From DAISIL01 sp036822015 (lineage in GTDB: Bacteria; Bacteroidota; Bacteroidia; Cytophagales; Bernardetiaceae): 29,263 nucleotides of DNA. A program made the position numbers and the translations under genes. Location of the stretch: contig DAISIL010000042.1 in NCBI GenBank assembly GCA_036822015.1, forward strand, positions 1-29,263, given 5' to 3'. This document shows positions 1 through 8,567 of this stretch, piece after piece. Position 1 is the first letter of the stretch, and the number at the start of each line of letters is the position of its first letter. Under the pieces are notes generated by a model. The model searched no databases and was not told the origin of the DNA. It saw only the letters and a list, made by a program, of their open reading frames with translations.

Positions 1-806
1 GGGGACACCAAGACCCCCGTAGCCTACACGTGATGACCGAACTCCAACGCCGCGTTTATGCCGACCGAGCGCGGTTTTTGGGAGATGCTGATTTTTTTCC
101 CGTTCCGGTAGATAGCCTGCTCCGGCCCGAGTACATGCGCTGGCGATTCCAGGATATTTCCCTCACCGAAAAAACACCCTCCGAGCGCATCCATAGCGGA
201 ACCGTAACGCGCATCGAAAGCCACGAAACGACCCATTACTCCATCGTGGATGCCGAAGGCAACGCCGTCTCCATCACGACGACGCTCAACGGGAACTTCG
301 GTTGTAAGGTGTGGGTACCCGAGGCGGGCTTTTTTCTCAACAACCAGATGGACGATTTTAGCATCAAGCCCGGCACACCCAACCAGTTTGGGCTAGTGGG
401 CGGGGCCGCCAATGCCATCCTCCCCGGCAAGCGGATGTTGAGCAGCATGACCCCAACGATTGTCGAACGCCAGGGCGACTTGTGGCTGGTATTGGGTAGC
501 CCGGGCGGCTCCACGATCATCACGACGGTGTATCAAGTCATCCTCAACCTCTATGAGTTTGGTTTATCGCCCGCCGATGCTGTACGGGCCAAGCGCGTAC
601 ATTCACAATGGCTCCCCGACGAGGTTTATCTGGAAGCCCGTGCTTTGGATAGTGCATCGACGGCGGGACTGGCTGCCTACGGGCATCACCTCAAGACCTG
701 GGAAGCCATTGGCCGCGTCGCACTGGTAGTCCGGCAACCAGACGGCATCTTGCTGGGCATCCCCGATAGTACCCGAGGCGATGATACAGCGGCGTATGCG
801 CGCTAA
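1..806 (+). CDS. ggt: Gamma-glutamyltransferase, 3' part (gene starts before the window)
   Basis: This enzyme cleaves the gamma-glutamyl bond of glutathione and transfers the glutamyl group to water or amino acids; in bacteria it is normally periplasmic. The frame is open to the left edge, and residues before the first in-window GTG/ATG (30/33) still match the family, so the real start lies outside. The proenzyme processing site is visible as TTHYSIVD. Its first Thr, codon 228-230, should be the N-terminal nucleophile of the small subunit after self-cleavage. Further family marks are the MDDFS segment and the LGSPGGS motif. The whole small subunit is therefore present, together with the end of the large one. 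The TAA stop (804-806) overlaps the stop of the opposing dnaE gene. Identification is secure; substrate preference cannot be read from sequence. Confidence 0.95.
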   Translation, partial: GHQDPRSLHVMTELQRRVYADRARFLGDADFFPVPVDSLLRPEYMRWRFQDISLTEKTPSERIHSGTVTRIESHETTHYSIVDAEGNAVSITTTLNGNFGCKVWVPEAGFFLNNQMDDFSIKPGTPNQFGLVGGAANAILPGKRMLSSMTPTIVERQGDLWLVLGSPGGSTIITTVYQVILNLYEFGLSPADAVRAKRVHSQWLPDEVYLEARALDSASTAGLAAYGHHLKTWEAIGRVALVVRQPDGILLGIPDSTRGDDTAAYAR

Positions 807-3800
807 GCCATCTCGTAGTTGAGTTGGAGGGCATCCAGACGCTGGAGGAGTTGTGGCGTAGGGCGTATTTTGTAGCTCGAGACCAGGGGGGGGAGGCGAC
901 GTTGCTGGGCATCCTGAATGCTGACCTCGAGGCGGCAGTCGCCGATGTAGGTTTGGATCAGTTCTTCCAGAAGGCTAATGATTTCCTCCGAAATTTGCTC
1001 GGCCGAGAGGGAGAGTTTGAGCCGAGAGACATCTTTGGTCTTCAGGTCAGCCAGGAGTTGAACTTCGTTGGGACGAATCTGCCACTGCCCAGGGCTGTTG
1101 TAGCGTTCTTCTACCTTGCCCGTAACGAGGACAAACTCACCCGTTTGGAGGAGGTGATTGTTTTTGAGATAATCTTGACCAAAAAACGCTAGCTCTTCAC
1201 TGCCCTTGTAGTCTTCGATGGTAACGATGGCAAATTTTGTTCCCTTCTTGCTCATCCGGTGCTGGGCATCCGTGATGATACCGGCGATGGTGAGGGTTTT
1301 GTTCTTGCGTTCTTGCCAGTTGGAGAGGTCTGCGTTGGTTTGTTGGGAGATCAAGAGGCGGTACTGGTCGAGGGGATGCCCAGAAATGAAGAAGCCCACG
1401 ACTTCTTTTTCCTTGTTGAGCTTGACAACTTCGGGCCAGGGAGGGCAGCTTTCGAGCTTGGGGCGCGGCTCATCTAGCCCCGATCCACCACCGAAGATAG
1501 AGACCTGTGCCGAGTCTTTTTCTTGTTGGCGTTTGGCACCATATTTCAAGACCAACTCAAAATTGTGTAAGTCCGATCCCTGGGGCTTGTGGAAGTACTG
1601 CGCCCGATGCACCGTCCCGCAGTTATCGAAAGCCCCCGAAAGGATCAGACTTTCAAAGGTTTTCTTATTGACGGTGCGTAGGTTGATGCGTTCGACGAAG
1701 TCAAAGACATCGGCAAAATATCCGTTTTGTTGGCGTTCGTCGATGATGGCCTGTACGGCGGCCTCGCCGGCTCCCTTGATGGCACCCAAGCCAAAGCGGA
1801 TTTCCTTTTTTTTGTTGGCCCGAAAAGTCGTCATGCTTTCGTTGATGTCCGGGCCCAGGACGGGTACATTGAGGGCTTTGCATTCCTCAATGAAGAAGGT
1901 GATCTTCGAGAGATCGTTCATGTTGTGGGTCAGGACGGATGCCATGTACTCGGCCGTGTAGTGGGCTTTGAGGTACATGGTATGGAAGGCAATGACGGAG
2001 TAGCAGGTTGAGTGTGATTTATTGAAAGCATAGGCAGCAAAGGCTTCCCAGTCTGTCCAGACTTTTTCTACTTTTTTCAAATCATAACCATTTTTTTGGC
2101 AGCCTTCCATGAACTTGGGCTTGAGCTGGTCGATGATTTCCTTTTTCTTTTTGCCCATGCCTTTGCGGAGTGCATCGGCTTCTCCCTTCGTAAATCCGGC
2201 GAGTTTTTGGGAGAGGAGCATGACCTGTTCTTGATAGACGGTGATGCCGTAGGTGTTGGAGAGGTACTCCGACATATCGTCGATGTCGTAAGTGATCGCC
2301 TCCCGTCCGTGCTTGCGGGCGATGAAGTTGGGGATGTACTCGAGGGGGCCCGGGCGGTAGAGGGCGTTCATCGCGATCAGGTCTTCAAACTTATCGGGCT
2401 TGAGGGCGCGGAGGTGTTTTTGCATCCCTGGGGATTCAAATTGAAACGTGCCGTTGGTGAGTCCCTTTTGGTAAAACTCGTAGGTCTTGGGGTCGTCGAG
2501 GGGGATGTCGTCTTCGTTGATCTCTGCGCCGTGGTTTTCCCGGATCATCGTGATGGCATCCTTGATGATGGTCAGTGTTTTGAGACCTAAGAAGTCCATC
2601 TTGAGCATACCGGCATCTTCTACGACGCTGTTGTCGAACTGCGTAACGAGCAGATCTGCGTCTTTGGCTGTCGCTACGGGTACGTGCTGGCGGATGTCGG
2701 AGGGCGTAATGATGACCCCGCAGGCGTGAATGCCCGTATTGCGGAGCGATCCCTCGAGGACGCGGGCTTTGTTGATCGTTTCGGCTTCGAGGTCTGTGCC
2801 TTCGGCGATTTCGAGGAGACGTTGGGCTTGCGGGACTTGATCGCTTTTGAGCTTCTGGGCGAGGTCTTTTTTGTCCATCCCGAAGAGCTTGTTGAGCTTT
2901 AAGGTATCGGGGACGAGCTTAGCCAGGCGGTCGGAGTCGCTCAAAGGCAAATCCAAGACCCGAGCCGTATCTCGGATGGACGACTTGGCGGCCATGGTTC
3001 CGTAGGTGATGATCTGGGCTACCTGGTTGTAGCCGTACTTTTGAACCACCCATTGGATGATTTGATCCCGGCCGCGGTCATCGAAATCAATGTCAATATC
3101 GGGCAGGGAGATGCGGTCGGGGTTCAGGAAACGTTCAAAGAGCAAGTCGTACTTGATCGGATCTACGTTCGTGATGCCGGTGCAATAAGCCACCACCGAA
3201 CCCGCCGCCGATCCGCGTCCTGGCCCGACGGATACGCCCATCTTCCGGGCCTGGGAGGTGAAGTCCTGGACGATCAAAAAGTAACCTGGATAGCCGGTAT
3301 TTTTGATCGTAGCTAGCTCAAAATCAATGCGTTCTTGTATTTCGGGTGTGATTTCGGGATAGCGTTTTTTGGCGCCTTCGTAGGTCAGGTGTCGGAGATA
3401 TTCGTTTTCACCCTCAAAGCCTTCGGGAATATCAAACTTGGGCAACAAGACATCGCGCTGGAGCTTGTAGGCTTCGATCTTGTCGGTGATTTCGTTGGTC
3501 GTCGCGATGGCTTCGGGCAGATCATAGAAGATGGCGTTCATCTCCTGCCCGGACTTCAAGTAAAACTCGTCGTTGGGGAAACCAAAGCGTTTGCTGCGGC
3601 TGCGCCCGCGCAAGAAGAAATCTTTTGGGGTCGATTGTTTTTCGCCTTGCTTGACACATAGGAGGATGTCGTGGGCATCGGCATCTTTGCGCTGGGCGTA
3701 ATAGACGTTGTTGGTGGCCACATACTTCACCTGGTGTTTGCGGCAAAACTTGAGCAGGGTTTCATTTACGCGGTCTTCTTCGGGGAGGCCGTGGCGTTGG

Positions 3801-5032
3801 AGTTCGGCGTAAAAGTCTTGTCCAAACTGCGCTTTCCACCACAGGAAAGCCTCCTCGGCGGCTTTTTCGCCGACATTCAGGATCAGGCTCGGGATTTCTC
3901 CTTCTAGCCCGCCGGTCAGGGCGATCAGTCCTTCTTTGTACGTCATCAGGAGGGCTTTGTCGATGCGTGCATTGCCGGCATACATGCCCTCGGTGTAAGC
4001 CAACGAACTCAACTGGCAGAGGTTGCGGTAGCCGGCTTTGTGCTTCGCGATCAGGACTTGCTGGTGGAGGCGTTCGGGATCGTGTTTGGTAAACTTTTGT
4101 TTGTGGCGGTCGGCGGTCAGATAAAACTCACAGCCGACGATGGGCTTGAGGTCGGCTTTGAGGGCTGCCCGTACAAATTGGAACGCGCCGAAGAGGTTGC
4201 CCAGGTCGGTCATCGTTACGCTGGTCATGCCCTGGGCTTTGGTGGTCGCGATCAGGTCTGCGATCTGGATCGTGCTTTGCAAGACCGAAAACTGGGTATG
4301 GACGTGCAAATGTTGAAAGGGCAGGGAATTTTCTACGGTACGCTGCTTGGCCTTTTCAAAGTTGAATTTTTCTTTTTTGGTTGCCTTGGCGAAGTTAGCG
4401 GCTTTGAGTTTGGGGGCTTCGTAGGTGATGCCTTCGGGCGGTGTTTGGTCTTTGGGCGGTACGACGCGCTGGGTGAGTAGCCCAAAAAAGCAGCGGGCCG
4501 TAGCGGCTACATCGTAGGCGGCATCGTGGGCATCCTGTACGGGTTCGTTGAAGAGCTTTTGGTGGAGTTCGGTCAGGGTGGGCCATTTGTACTTACCGCC
4601 TTTTCCGCCTGGGAGTGCGACAAAATCCGTCGTTTCGGTTTTGGTACAAAACTGTTCGATGTCGTGGAAAGGCGTTTTGGTCTGCTGCCGCAAAAACTCA
4701 CAGCCGACGATAGCCATATCAAACTCAATGTTGTGGGCGATCAGCCGTTGGGTGCGGGCCAGGTCGTCGTTGAAGCGTTGGAGGACATCCGAGAGCGGCC
4801 ATCCTTCGGCTAGGGCGCGTTCGGTGGAGATGCCATGAACTTTTTCGGCATTGAACGGGATCGTGAAGCCATCGGGACGGACGATGAGGTTTTGGGCCGA
4901 GAGGAGTTTGCCCGTCTTGTCGTGGAGCTGCCAGGCAATCTGTACGAGGCGGGGCCAGTTCTCGAAGTCAGTCAGGGGTGCTTGGTAGTCTTTGGGTAAT
5001 CCGGTGGTTTCGGTATCGAAGATCAGGTACAT
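803..5032 (-). CDS. dnaE: DNA polymerase III alpha subunit with fused N-terminal DEDDh proofreading exonuclease
   Basis: Catalytic subunit of the replicative polymerase, about 1409 residues from the ATG at 5032. The open frame reaches 5071, but the extra 13 residues lie before the exonuclease motif I strand, so I prefer 5032. Residues 1 to about 185 form an epsilon-like exonuclease with motifs DTETTG, HNIEFD and HDAAYD. A lysine-rich linker leads to the PHP domain (from about 240, HLHVHTQF). The polymerase core has GPGRGS (about 605) and PDIDIDF (about 645) with catalytic aspartates. QVSIF near 1178 fits a clamp-binding motif, and an OB fold follows at about 1215-1330. The PHP segment reads TDLGN where active PHP domains have TDHGN, so that metal site looks lost. 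The fusion makes it longer than E. coli DnaE (1160). It lies 74 bp downstream of ccmB. Confidence 0.96.
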   Translation of the reverse strand: MYLIFDTETTGLPKDYQAPLTDFENWPRLVQIAWQLHDKTGKLLSAQNLIVRPDGFTIPFNAEKVHGISTERALAEGWPLSDVLQRFNDDLARTQRLIAHNIEFDMAIVGCEFLRQQTKTPFHDIEQFCTKTETTDFVALPGGKGGKYKWPTLTELHQKLFNEPVQDAHDAAYDVAATARCFFGLLTQRVVPPKDQTPPEGITYEAPKLKAANFAKATKKEKFNFEKAKQRTVENSLPFQHLHVHTQFSVLQSTIQIADLIATTKAQGMTSVTMTDLGNLFGAFQFVRAALKADLKPIVGCEFYLTADRHKQKFTKHDPERLHQQVLIAKHKAGYRNLCQLSSLAYTEGMYAGNARIDKALLMTYKEGLIALTGGLEGEIPSLILNVGEKAAEEAFLWWKAQFGQDFYAELQRHGLPEEDRVNETLLKFCRKHQVKYVATNNVYYAQRKDADAHDILLCVKQGEKQSTPKDFFLRGRSRSKRFGFPNDEFYLKSGQEMNAIFYDLPEAIATTNEITDKIEAYKLQRDVLLPKFDIPEGFEGENEYLRHLTYEGAKKRYPEITPEIQERIDFELATIKNTGYPGYFLIVQDFTSQARKMGVSVGPGRGSAAGSVVAYCTGITNVDPIKYDLLFERFLNPDRISLPDIDIDFDDRGRDQIIQWVVQKYGYNQVAQIITYGTMAAKSSIRDTARVLDLPLSDSDRLAKLVPDTLKLNKLFGMDKKDLAQKLKSDQVPQAQRLLEIAEGTDLEAETINKARVLEGSLRNTGIHACGVIITPSDIRQHVPVATAKDADLLVTQFDNSVVEDAGMLKMDFLGLKTLTIIKDAITMIRENHGAEINEDDIPLDDPKTYEFYQKGLTNGTFQFESPGMQKHLRALKPDKFEDLIAMNALYRPGPLEYIPNFIARKHGREAITYDIDDMSEYLSNTYGITVYQEQVMLLSQKLAGFTKGEADALRKGMGKKKKEIIDQLKPKFMEGCQKNGYDLKKVEKVWTDWEAFAAYAFNKSHSTCYSVIAFHTMYLKAHYTAEYMASVLTHNMNDLSKITFFIEECKALNVPVLGPDINESMTTFRANKKKEIRFGLGAIKGAGEAAVQAIIDERQQNGYFADVFDFVERINLRTVNKKTFESLILSGAFDNCGTVHRAQYFHKPQGSDLHNFELVLKYGAKRQQEKDSAQVSIFGGGSGLDEPRPKLESCPPWPEVVKLNKEKEVVGFFISGHPLDQYRLLISQQTNADLSNWQERKNKTLTIAGIITDAQHRMSKKGTKFAIVTIEDYKGSEELAFFGQDYLKNNHLLQTGEFVLVTGKVEERYNSPGQWQIRPNEVQLLADLKTKDVSRLKLSLSAEQISEEIISLLEELIQTYIGDCRLEVSIQDAQQRRLPPLVSSYKIRPTPQLLQRLDALQLNYEMA

Positions 5033-5058
5033 AGCCGAGGAAAGACATTGGATAAGCC

Positions 5059-5090
5059 CGAAAGTAACCAATCAGACGGTAGTAAGCAAG
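5059..5090 (-). promoter_or_regulatory. Candidate Bacteroidota promoter for dnaE
   Basis: On the minus strand CTTG (5090-5087) is followed after 20 bases by TACTTTCG (5066-5059), one mismatch from TAnnTTTG. Transcription would start near 5053, about 20 bases before the preferred dnaE ATG. This also argues against the longer ORF start at 5071, which would lie upstream of the predicted transcript. Confidence 0.4.
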
Positions 5091-5106
5091 CATTTGTTGC
5101 CCTATT

Positions 5107-5772
5107 TTATCCCCGCCAAAGGTACGGAAAGAGCAAGTAGCTCACGGCGACGATGATAGCATCCAGGGCCAGGAGGGTCAGAATTTCGTCCGTGCTGACG
5201 GAGCGGGCCAGCCCGTCGAGGGCGTTGCGGGATACCTTGATGAGCATCAGGAGCATGGGCAGCAAGATGGGAAAACCCAGGATGGCGACAAGCGTTGTGC
5301 TGTTTTTGGCTTGTACGGCGATACCCGAAACCATCGTCAGGGCCGCTGCAAAACCTGTCGCCCCCAACACAATCGCCAACAAATACAGCGGTACATCTGC
5401 CACGGGATTACCCATCACGAAGCCATAAAACAAAAAACCCACCAGGGCGATCCCCGAGAGCAGCAGCACCTGGTAAGCGATCTTGGAGAGGATCAGCGTC
5501 TGGGGGCGCATCAAGACGTAGTAATACCGCAGGCGTTCCTCCCGCTCTTGCAAAAAACTTTTCGCCACCGCGTTTACGCTCGTGAAGAGCAAAATAATCC
5601 AAAATAAGACGTTCCAAACCAGCGGGTGTAAACTGCCTTTGTTGGTCTGGAAGCCGAGGTAACACACAAAAATTGTCGTAATCAGGTAAAGCAATATCCC
5701 GTTAAGGGCATACTTTTCCCGCCATTCCATCAAAAACTCTTTTCGGAGAAATGCCCACAAACCTTTGTGCAT
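5107..5772 (-). CDS. ccmB: CcmB-type cytochrome c biogenesis ABC permease
   Basis: Integral inner-membrane subunit of the CcmAB transporter, which works with CcmC, CcmD and CcmE in delivering haem for periplasmic cytochrome c maturation. The 221-residue protein is close to the usual CcmB length. It starts with the typical soluble stretch (LRKEFLMEWREKYALNGILLY), has the cytosolic loop AKSFLQEREERLRYYYVLMRP that is characteristic of the family, and then about six hydrophobic segments. The open frame extends 32 residues further upstream, but that stretch is lysine-rich and unlike the family, so the ATG at 5772 is chosen. A minus-strand TATCTTTG (5815-5808), a perfect -7 hexamer for this phylum, sits 36 bases upstream, although no -33 element is evident. 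The other ccm genes are not in the window. Confidence 0.93.
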   Translation of the reverse strand: MHKGLWAFLRKEFLMEWREKYALNGILLYLITTIFVCYLGFQTNKGSLHPLVWNVLFWIILLFTSVNAVAKSFLQEREERLRYYYVLMRPQTLILSKIAYQVLLLSGIALVGFLFYGFVMGNPVADVPLYLLAIVLGATGFAAALTMVSGIAVQAKNSTTLVAILGFPILLPMLLMLIKVSRNALDGLARSVSTDEILTLLALDAIIVAVSYLLFPYLWRG

Positions 5773-5844
5773 ACGAAACTGTCTTGTTAGTATTTGATCC
5801 AAAAAAACAAAGATAGCCCTGTTTTTTTGTTTATCTTGGCATTC

Positions 5845-6993
5845 ATGGTCAATCCTTCTTCTTCCCAACGTTGGCGGCTCATCCTGGGCCCCGATCCAGC
5901 AGCCCCCGAAAGCACGCCCTCGGATGCAGCGGCTTCATCGGAGGAGACATCGCAGGAAGCCACGCCTGCACTTTCGGAAGACCTCCAACGCATCGACCAG
6001 GTGCTGGAGTCCCTCTATGGTTCCCGCAAAGGCAGCGATTATGCCAGTGCGCCCTATGCTGTGCGCTGGCTGGGCGATGTGCGTAAGTATTTTCCCGATG
6101 CCGTTGGGCAGATGCTCCAACAGGAGGCCTGGCAACGGTTTTCCTGGAAAGCCCTGCTCCAAACGCCGGAGTTTCTCGAGTCCATGACCCCCAATGTCGC
6201 CCTGGTTAGTTTGTTGGTATCGCTCAAACACCTGCTTCCCACCCGCACGAAGGCGACGGCCGAAGCCGTGGTGCGGCGTGTCGTCGAAGACCTCCGCGAG
6301 CGTTGGGAGCTACCCCTCCAGCAAGCCTTGAGCGGACGCGCCAGCCGTCGCCCCAAGCCGACGCGCCCCCGAAGCGTCGCCCAAATCGACTGGCACCGCA
6401 CCATCCGCAAAAACCTCAAATACTACCAACCCGAGTACCGAACGATCATCCCCGAGCAGATCGTTGGTTGGGCGGCCAATGACCGTCGGCATTACCACAT
6501 CATCCTTTGCGTCGATCAGAGCGGTTCCATGCAGCAGTCCGTCGTTCATGCAGGCATACTGGGGAGCGTCCTGGCAACTTTGCCCAGCCTACGCACCCAC
6601 TTGATCCTCTTCGATACCGATGTTGTCGATATGACCGACCAGCTCGATGACCCCGTAGGCTTGCTTTTCGGTGTACAGATGGGCGGCGGTACGCACATAG
6701 CCAAAGCCCTGCGTTATGCCCAGGATTTGATCGAAGAACCCCACCAAACCTTACTCTTTTTAATTACTGACCTACATGAAGGGGTAAGCCCCCAGCAATT
6801 TTTGGAACAAATGGCCTTGCTCCTCGAGCGCAACGTGCTGCCCGTTGTCTTGCTGGCCCTCGATGACAGCGGCGGCCGTCCTGCCCACAACACCCAACTC
6901 GCCCATACCCTGACCCGTATGGGCATCAGCGTAGCTGCCTGCACGCCCGATGCTTTTCCGGAACTTTTCCTGGAAAAAATCATGTGCCGATAA
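5845..6993 (+). CDS. VWA domain protein of the CoxE-like type
   Basis: A cytoplasmic protein of 382 residues with a helical N-terminal half and a C-terminal von Willebrand factor A domain. The metal-ion-dependent adhesion site is complete: DQSGS (Asp224, Ser226, Ser228), a Thr in GGGTH, and an Asp in ITDLHEG. Proteins of this CoxE/YehP-like class usually act with a MoxR-type AAA+ ATPase to remodel or mature a partner. No such ATPase is present next to it here. The ORF is open 17 residues further upstream (5794), but the sequence before the ATG at 5845 is hydrophobic and AT-rich, like intergenic DNA. It is divergent from ccmB, with 72 bp between the two starts. The family assignment is firm; the biological role is unknown. 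Confidence 0.85.
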   Translation: MVNPSSSQRWRLILGPDPAAPESTPSDAAASSEETSQEATPALSEDLQRIDQVLESLYGSRKGSDYASAPYAVRWLGDVRKYFPDAVGQMLQQEAWQRFSWKALLQTPEFLESMTPNVALVSLLVSLKHLLPTRTKATAEAVVRRVVEDLRERWELPLQQALSGRASRRPKPTRPRSVAQIDWHRTIRKNLKYYQPEYRTIIPEQIVGWAANDRRHYHIILCVDQSGSMQQSVVHAGILGSVLATLPSLRTHLILFDTDVVDMTDQLDDPVGLLFGVQMGGGTHIAKALRYAQDLIEEPHQTLLFLITDLHEGVSPQQFLEQMALLLERNVLPVVLLALDDSGGRPAHNTQLAHTLTRMGISVAACTPDAFPELFLEKIMCR

Positions 6994-7003
6994 ACATTGA
7001 AAA

Positions 7004-7034
7004 TTTGCAAAATAAAAAATGATCCTTAAATTTG
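7004..7034 (+). promoter_or_regulatory. Bacteroidota housekeeping promoter for the 7058-8531 operon
   Basis: TTTG at 7004-7007 is followed after exactly 19 bases by TAAATTTG at 7027-7034. Both elements match the Bacteroidota consensus without mismatch. Transcription would begin near 7041, giving a leader of about 17 bases before the ATG at 7058. Confidence 0.75.
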
Positions 7035-7057
7035 TGCAGGCATAATTTTTTCATCAC

Positions 7058-7402
7058 ATGGGCAAAGCAGACAAAAAATATGCAATCAGTTTAAGTTTTC
7101 AAGAAATCAGTTTGCCATCCGTCGAAGACATCCTTGTTTTGGGGAAAGCCTCTACCCAGGGCAAAAATGGGCTAGCAAAGACTTTTGAGTACCTCGTCCC
7201 GGATACCTTCGTGATGGTCGAAATAGACGACCACCCCAACGTAGAGGCCATCTTCATCAACAAACGCATTCTATCCAAAATCTCTGTCGATCAGGTGCAA
7301 CGCATCTTAGCCGATAAAGTGTATCCTTTTACTTCTCCCCAGGAAATCCTAAAAGTGGATTTTAAGGTAGTTGTGCATTACGAAACCATCGAAATTGATT
7401 AA
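7058..7402 (+). CDS. Uncharacterised 114-residue protein, co-transcribed with a CBS-domain kinase
   Basis: I do not recognise this family. It is a small soluble protein with no signal peptide, membrane segment or cysteine. The middle carries an acidic stretch (VEIDDHPNVEAIFINKRIL) and the end is rich in beta-branched residues (FKVVVHYETIEID), suggesting a small alpha/beta fold. Its stop (7400-7402) is one base from the ATG of the following histidine kinase, and a strong promoter sits directly upstream, so the two are almost certainly made together. By position it could be a ligand-sensing, adaptor or output partner of the kinase, because no response regulator gene is nearby; that is inference only. 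The start is well placed relative to the promoter. Confidence 0.7.
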   Translation: MGKADKKYAISLSFQEISLPSVEDILVLGKASTQGKNGLAKTFEYLVPDTFVMVEIDDHPNVEAIFINKRILSKISVDQVQRILADKVYPFTSPQEILKVDFKVVVHYETIEID

Positions 7403-7403
7403 C

Positions 7404-8531
7404 ATGAACATCGCCCCGCTTGTACAATCAGATGTAAAGCGCGTCTCTCCTTATGCCTCGTCAGGATCATTAAGACCTCATCTACTGGTACACACAGCCG
7501 TAGCCTTGATGGAGGAAGAGATTTTTGTGGGCGTATTGAGTTTTAAAGACCTGACCATCAAAAATAAAGTACTGGCCATTGACTGCCTGACCCCTAAGCC
7601 CAGCATCGACTGCCATACGTCCCTCGAGACGGCTATCGGGCTGATGCAAGAACACCAAAAAGAGGTCTTGCCCGTCCTGGCTGCCAACCGCTTTGTAGGT
7701 ATCCTCACCAAAACCGTTTTGGTCAGCGCGTTATCCCGACAGGGTATCGACGTGGGTGCAGTCTTCGATCAGATGGGTATATCCCCGAGCGAACAGCCGC
7801 CCACGCTACAGGCTTTGACGACCTTCGCCCTCCATCAAAACCAACTCTTGCGCACGGTTGCCCATGACATCCGCAGCCCGCTGGCTCGGGTGAGCGCACT
7901 GATCGAACTCTCGGCACTCACCACCGATGCAGCGCAGAAAGAAACCTACTTTCAGTTGATGCAAGAAAACATCAAGCGGACGTTTCTGCTGCTCGATGAT
8001 CTCTATCAGGTCTCGGGAAGGGGCGATTTGAGTGTACCCATCAAATCCGTATCGCTTCGCCTCTCCGAGGTATTGACCGAACTCACCGCCCATTACCAAC
8101 TGGATGCCTCCCAAAAAGGTATCCACTTTTTTTGGGATATTGAGGAATGTAACGACACGGTAACCCTGGATAAATTTCAGTTTATCCGCGCCCTCGATAA
8201 CCTGGTCAGTAATGCCTTCAAGTTTACCCCAGCGGGGAAGCGTGTTTTTTTGCGCCTCTATATGGATCAAGACCAACAACTGACGGTTGCCATACAGGAT
8301 GAGGGCATCGGGATACCGCCCGATAGCTTGCCCAAATTGTTCATCCCTTTTAGTGGCACCAACCGCGAGGGAACCCACGGAGAACGATCGGTGGGCTTGG
8401 GGCTTTCGATCACCAAACAGATACTAGACCAGCTACAAATCAAGATCACGATTGAGAGCCAGGAGGGCAAGGGTACGCAGGTGTATCTCCGCATGGGGGC
8501 AGGCACTCCTGCTTACCAAAGGATGGCGTAG
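7404..8531 (+). CDS. Soluble histidine kinase with an N-terminal CBS domain pair
   Basis: A 375-residue sensor kinase with no membrane segments. Residues from about 7 to 115 resemble a tandem CBS (Bateman) module: LLVHTAVALMEEEIFVGVL for the first repeat, then SLETAIGLMQEHQKEVLPV and RFVGILTKTVL for the second. The dimerisation and phosphoacceptor helix carries His154 in AHDIRSPL. The ATP-binding domain shows the N box (DNLVSNAFKFTP), the G1 box (DEGIGIPP) and the G2 box (VGLGLSITKQIL), so the kinase looks active. CBS pairs often bind adenine nucleotides, so a cytoplasmic energy or nucleotide signal is plausible, as inference. The ATG at 7404 follows the previous stop by one base; the ORF extends to 7371, but that would overlap the upstream gene. 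No response regulator is encoded in the window. Confidence 0.88.
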   Translation: MNIAPLVQSDVKRVSPYASSGSLRPHLLVHTAVALMEEEIFVGVLSFKDLTIKNKVLAIDCLTPKPSIDCHTSLETAIGLMQEHQKEVLPVLAANRFVGILTKTVLVSALSRQGIDVGAVFDQMGISPSEQPPTLQALTTFALHQNQLLRTVAHDIRSPLARVSALIELSALTTDAAQKETYFQLMQENIKRTFLLLDDLYQVSGRGDLSVPIKSVSLRLSEVLTELTAHYQLDASQKGIHFFWDIEECNDTVTLDKFQFIRALDNLVSNAFKFTPAGKRVFLRLYMDQDQQLTVAIQDEGIGIPPDSLPKLFIPFSGTNREGTHGERSVGLGLSITKQILDQLQIKITIESQEGKGTQVYLRMGAGTPAYQRMA

Positions 8532-8567
8532 CATACGAGGAGACAGACGGAAAAGGTGTTCGGCTGA

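Noticed and set aside
1218..1961. A 247-codon open frame opposite dnaE, and several others such as 2096-2590
   Set aside because: They lie antisense to a strongly conserved polymerase sequence, have no recognisable domain, and reflect the codon bias of dnaE.
5832..5839. TATCTTGG as promoter -7 element for the VWA gene
   Set aside because: It has a mismatch, lies only five bases before the ATG and has no -33 element at the right distance.
7806..8378. A 190-codon minus-strand frame within the histidine kinase gene
   Set aside because: It is the antisense of the conserved kinase core and resembles no known family.
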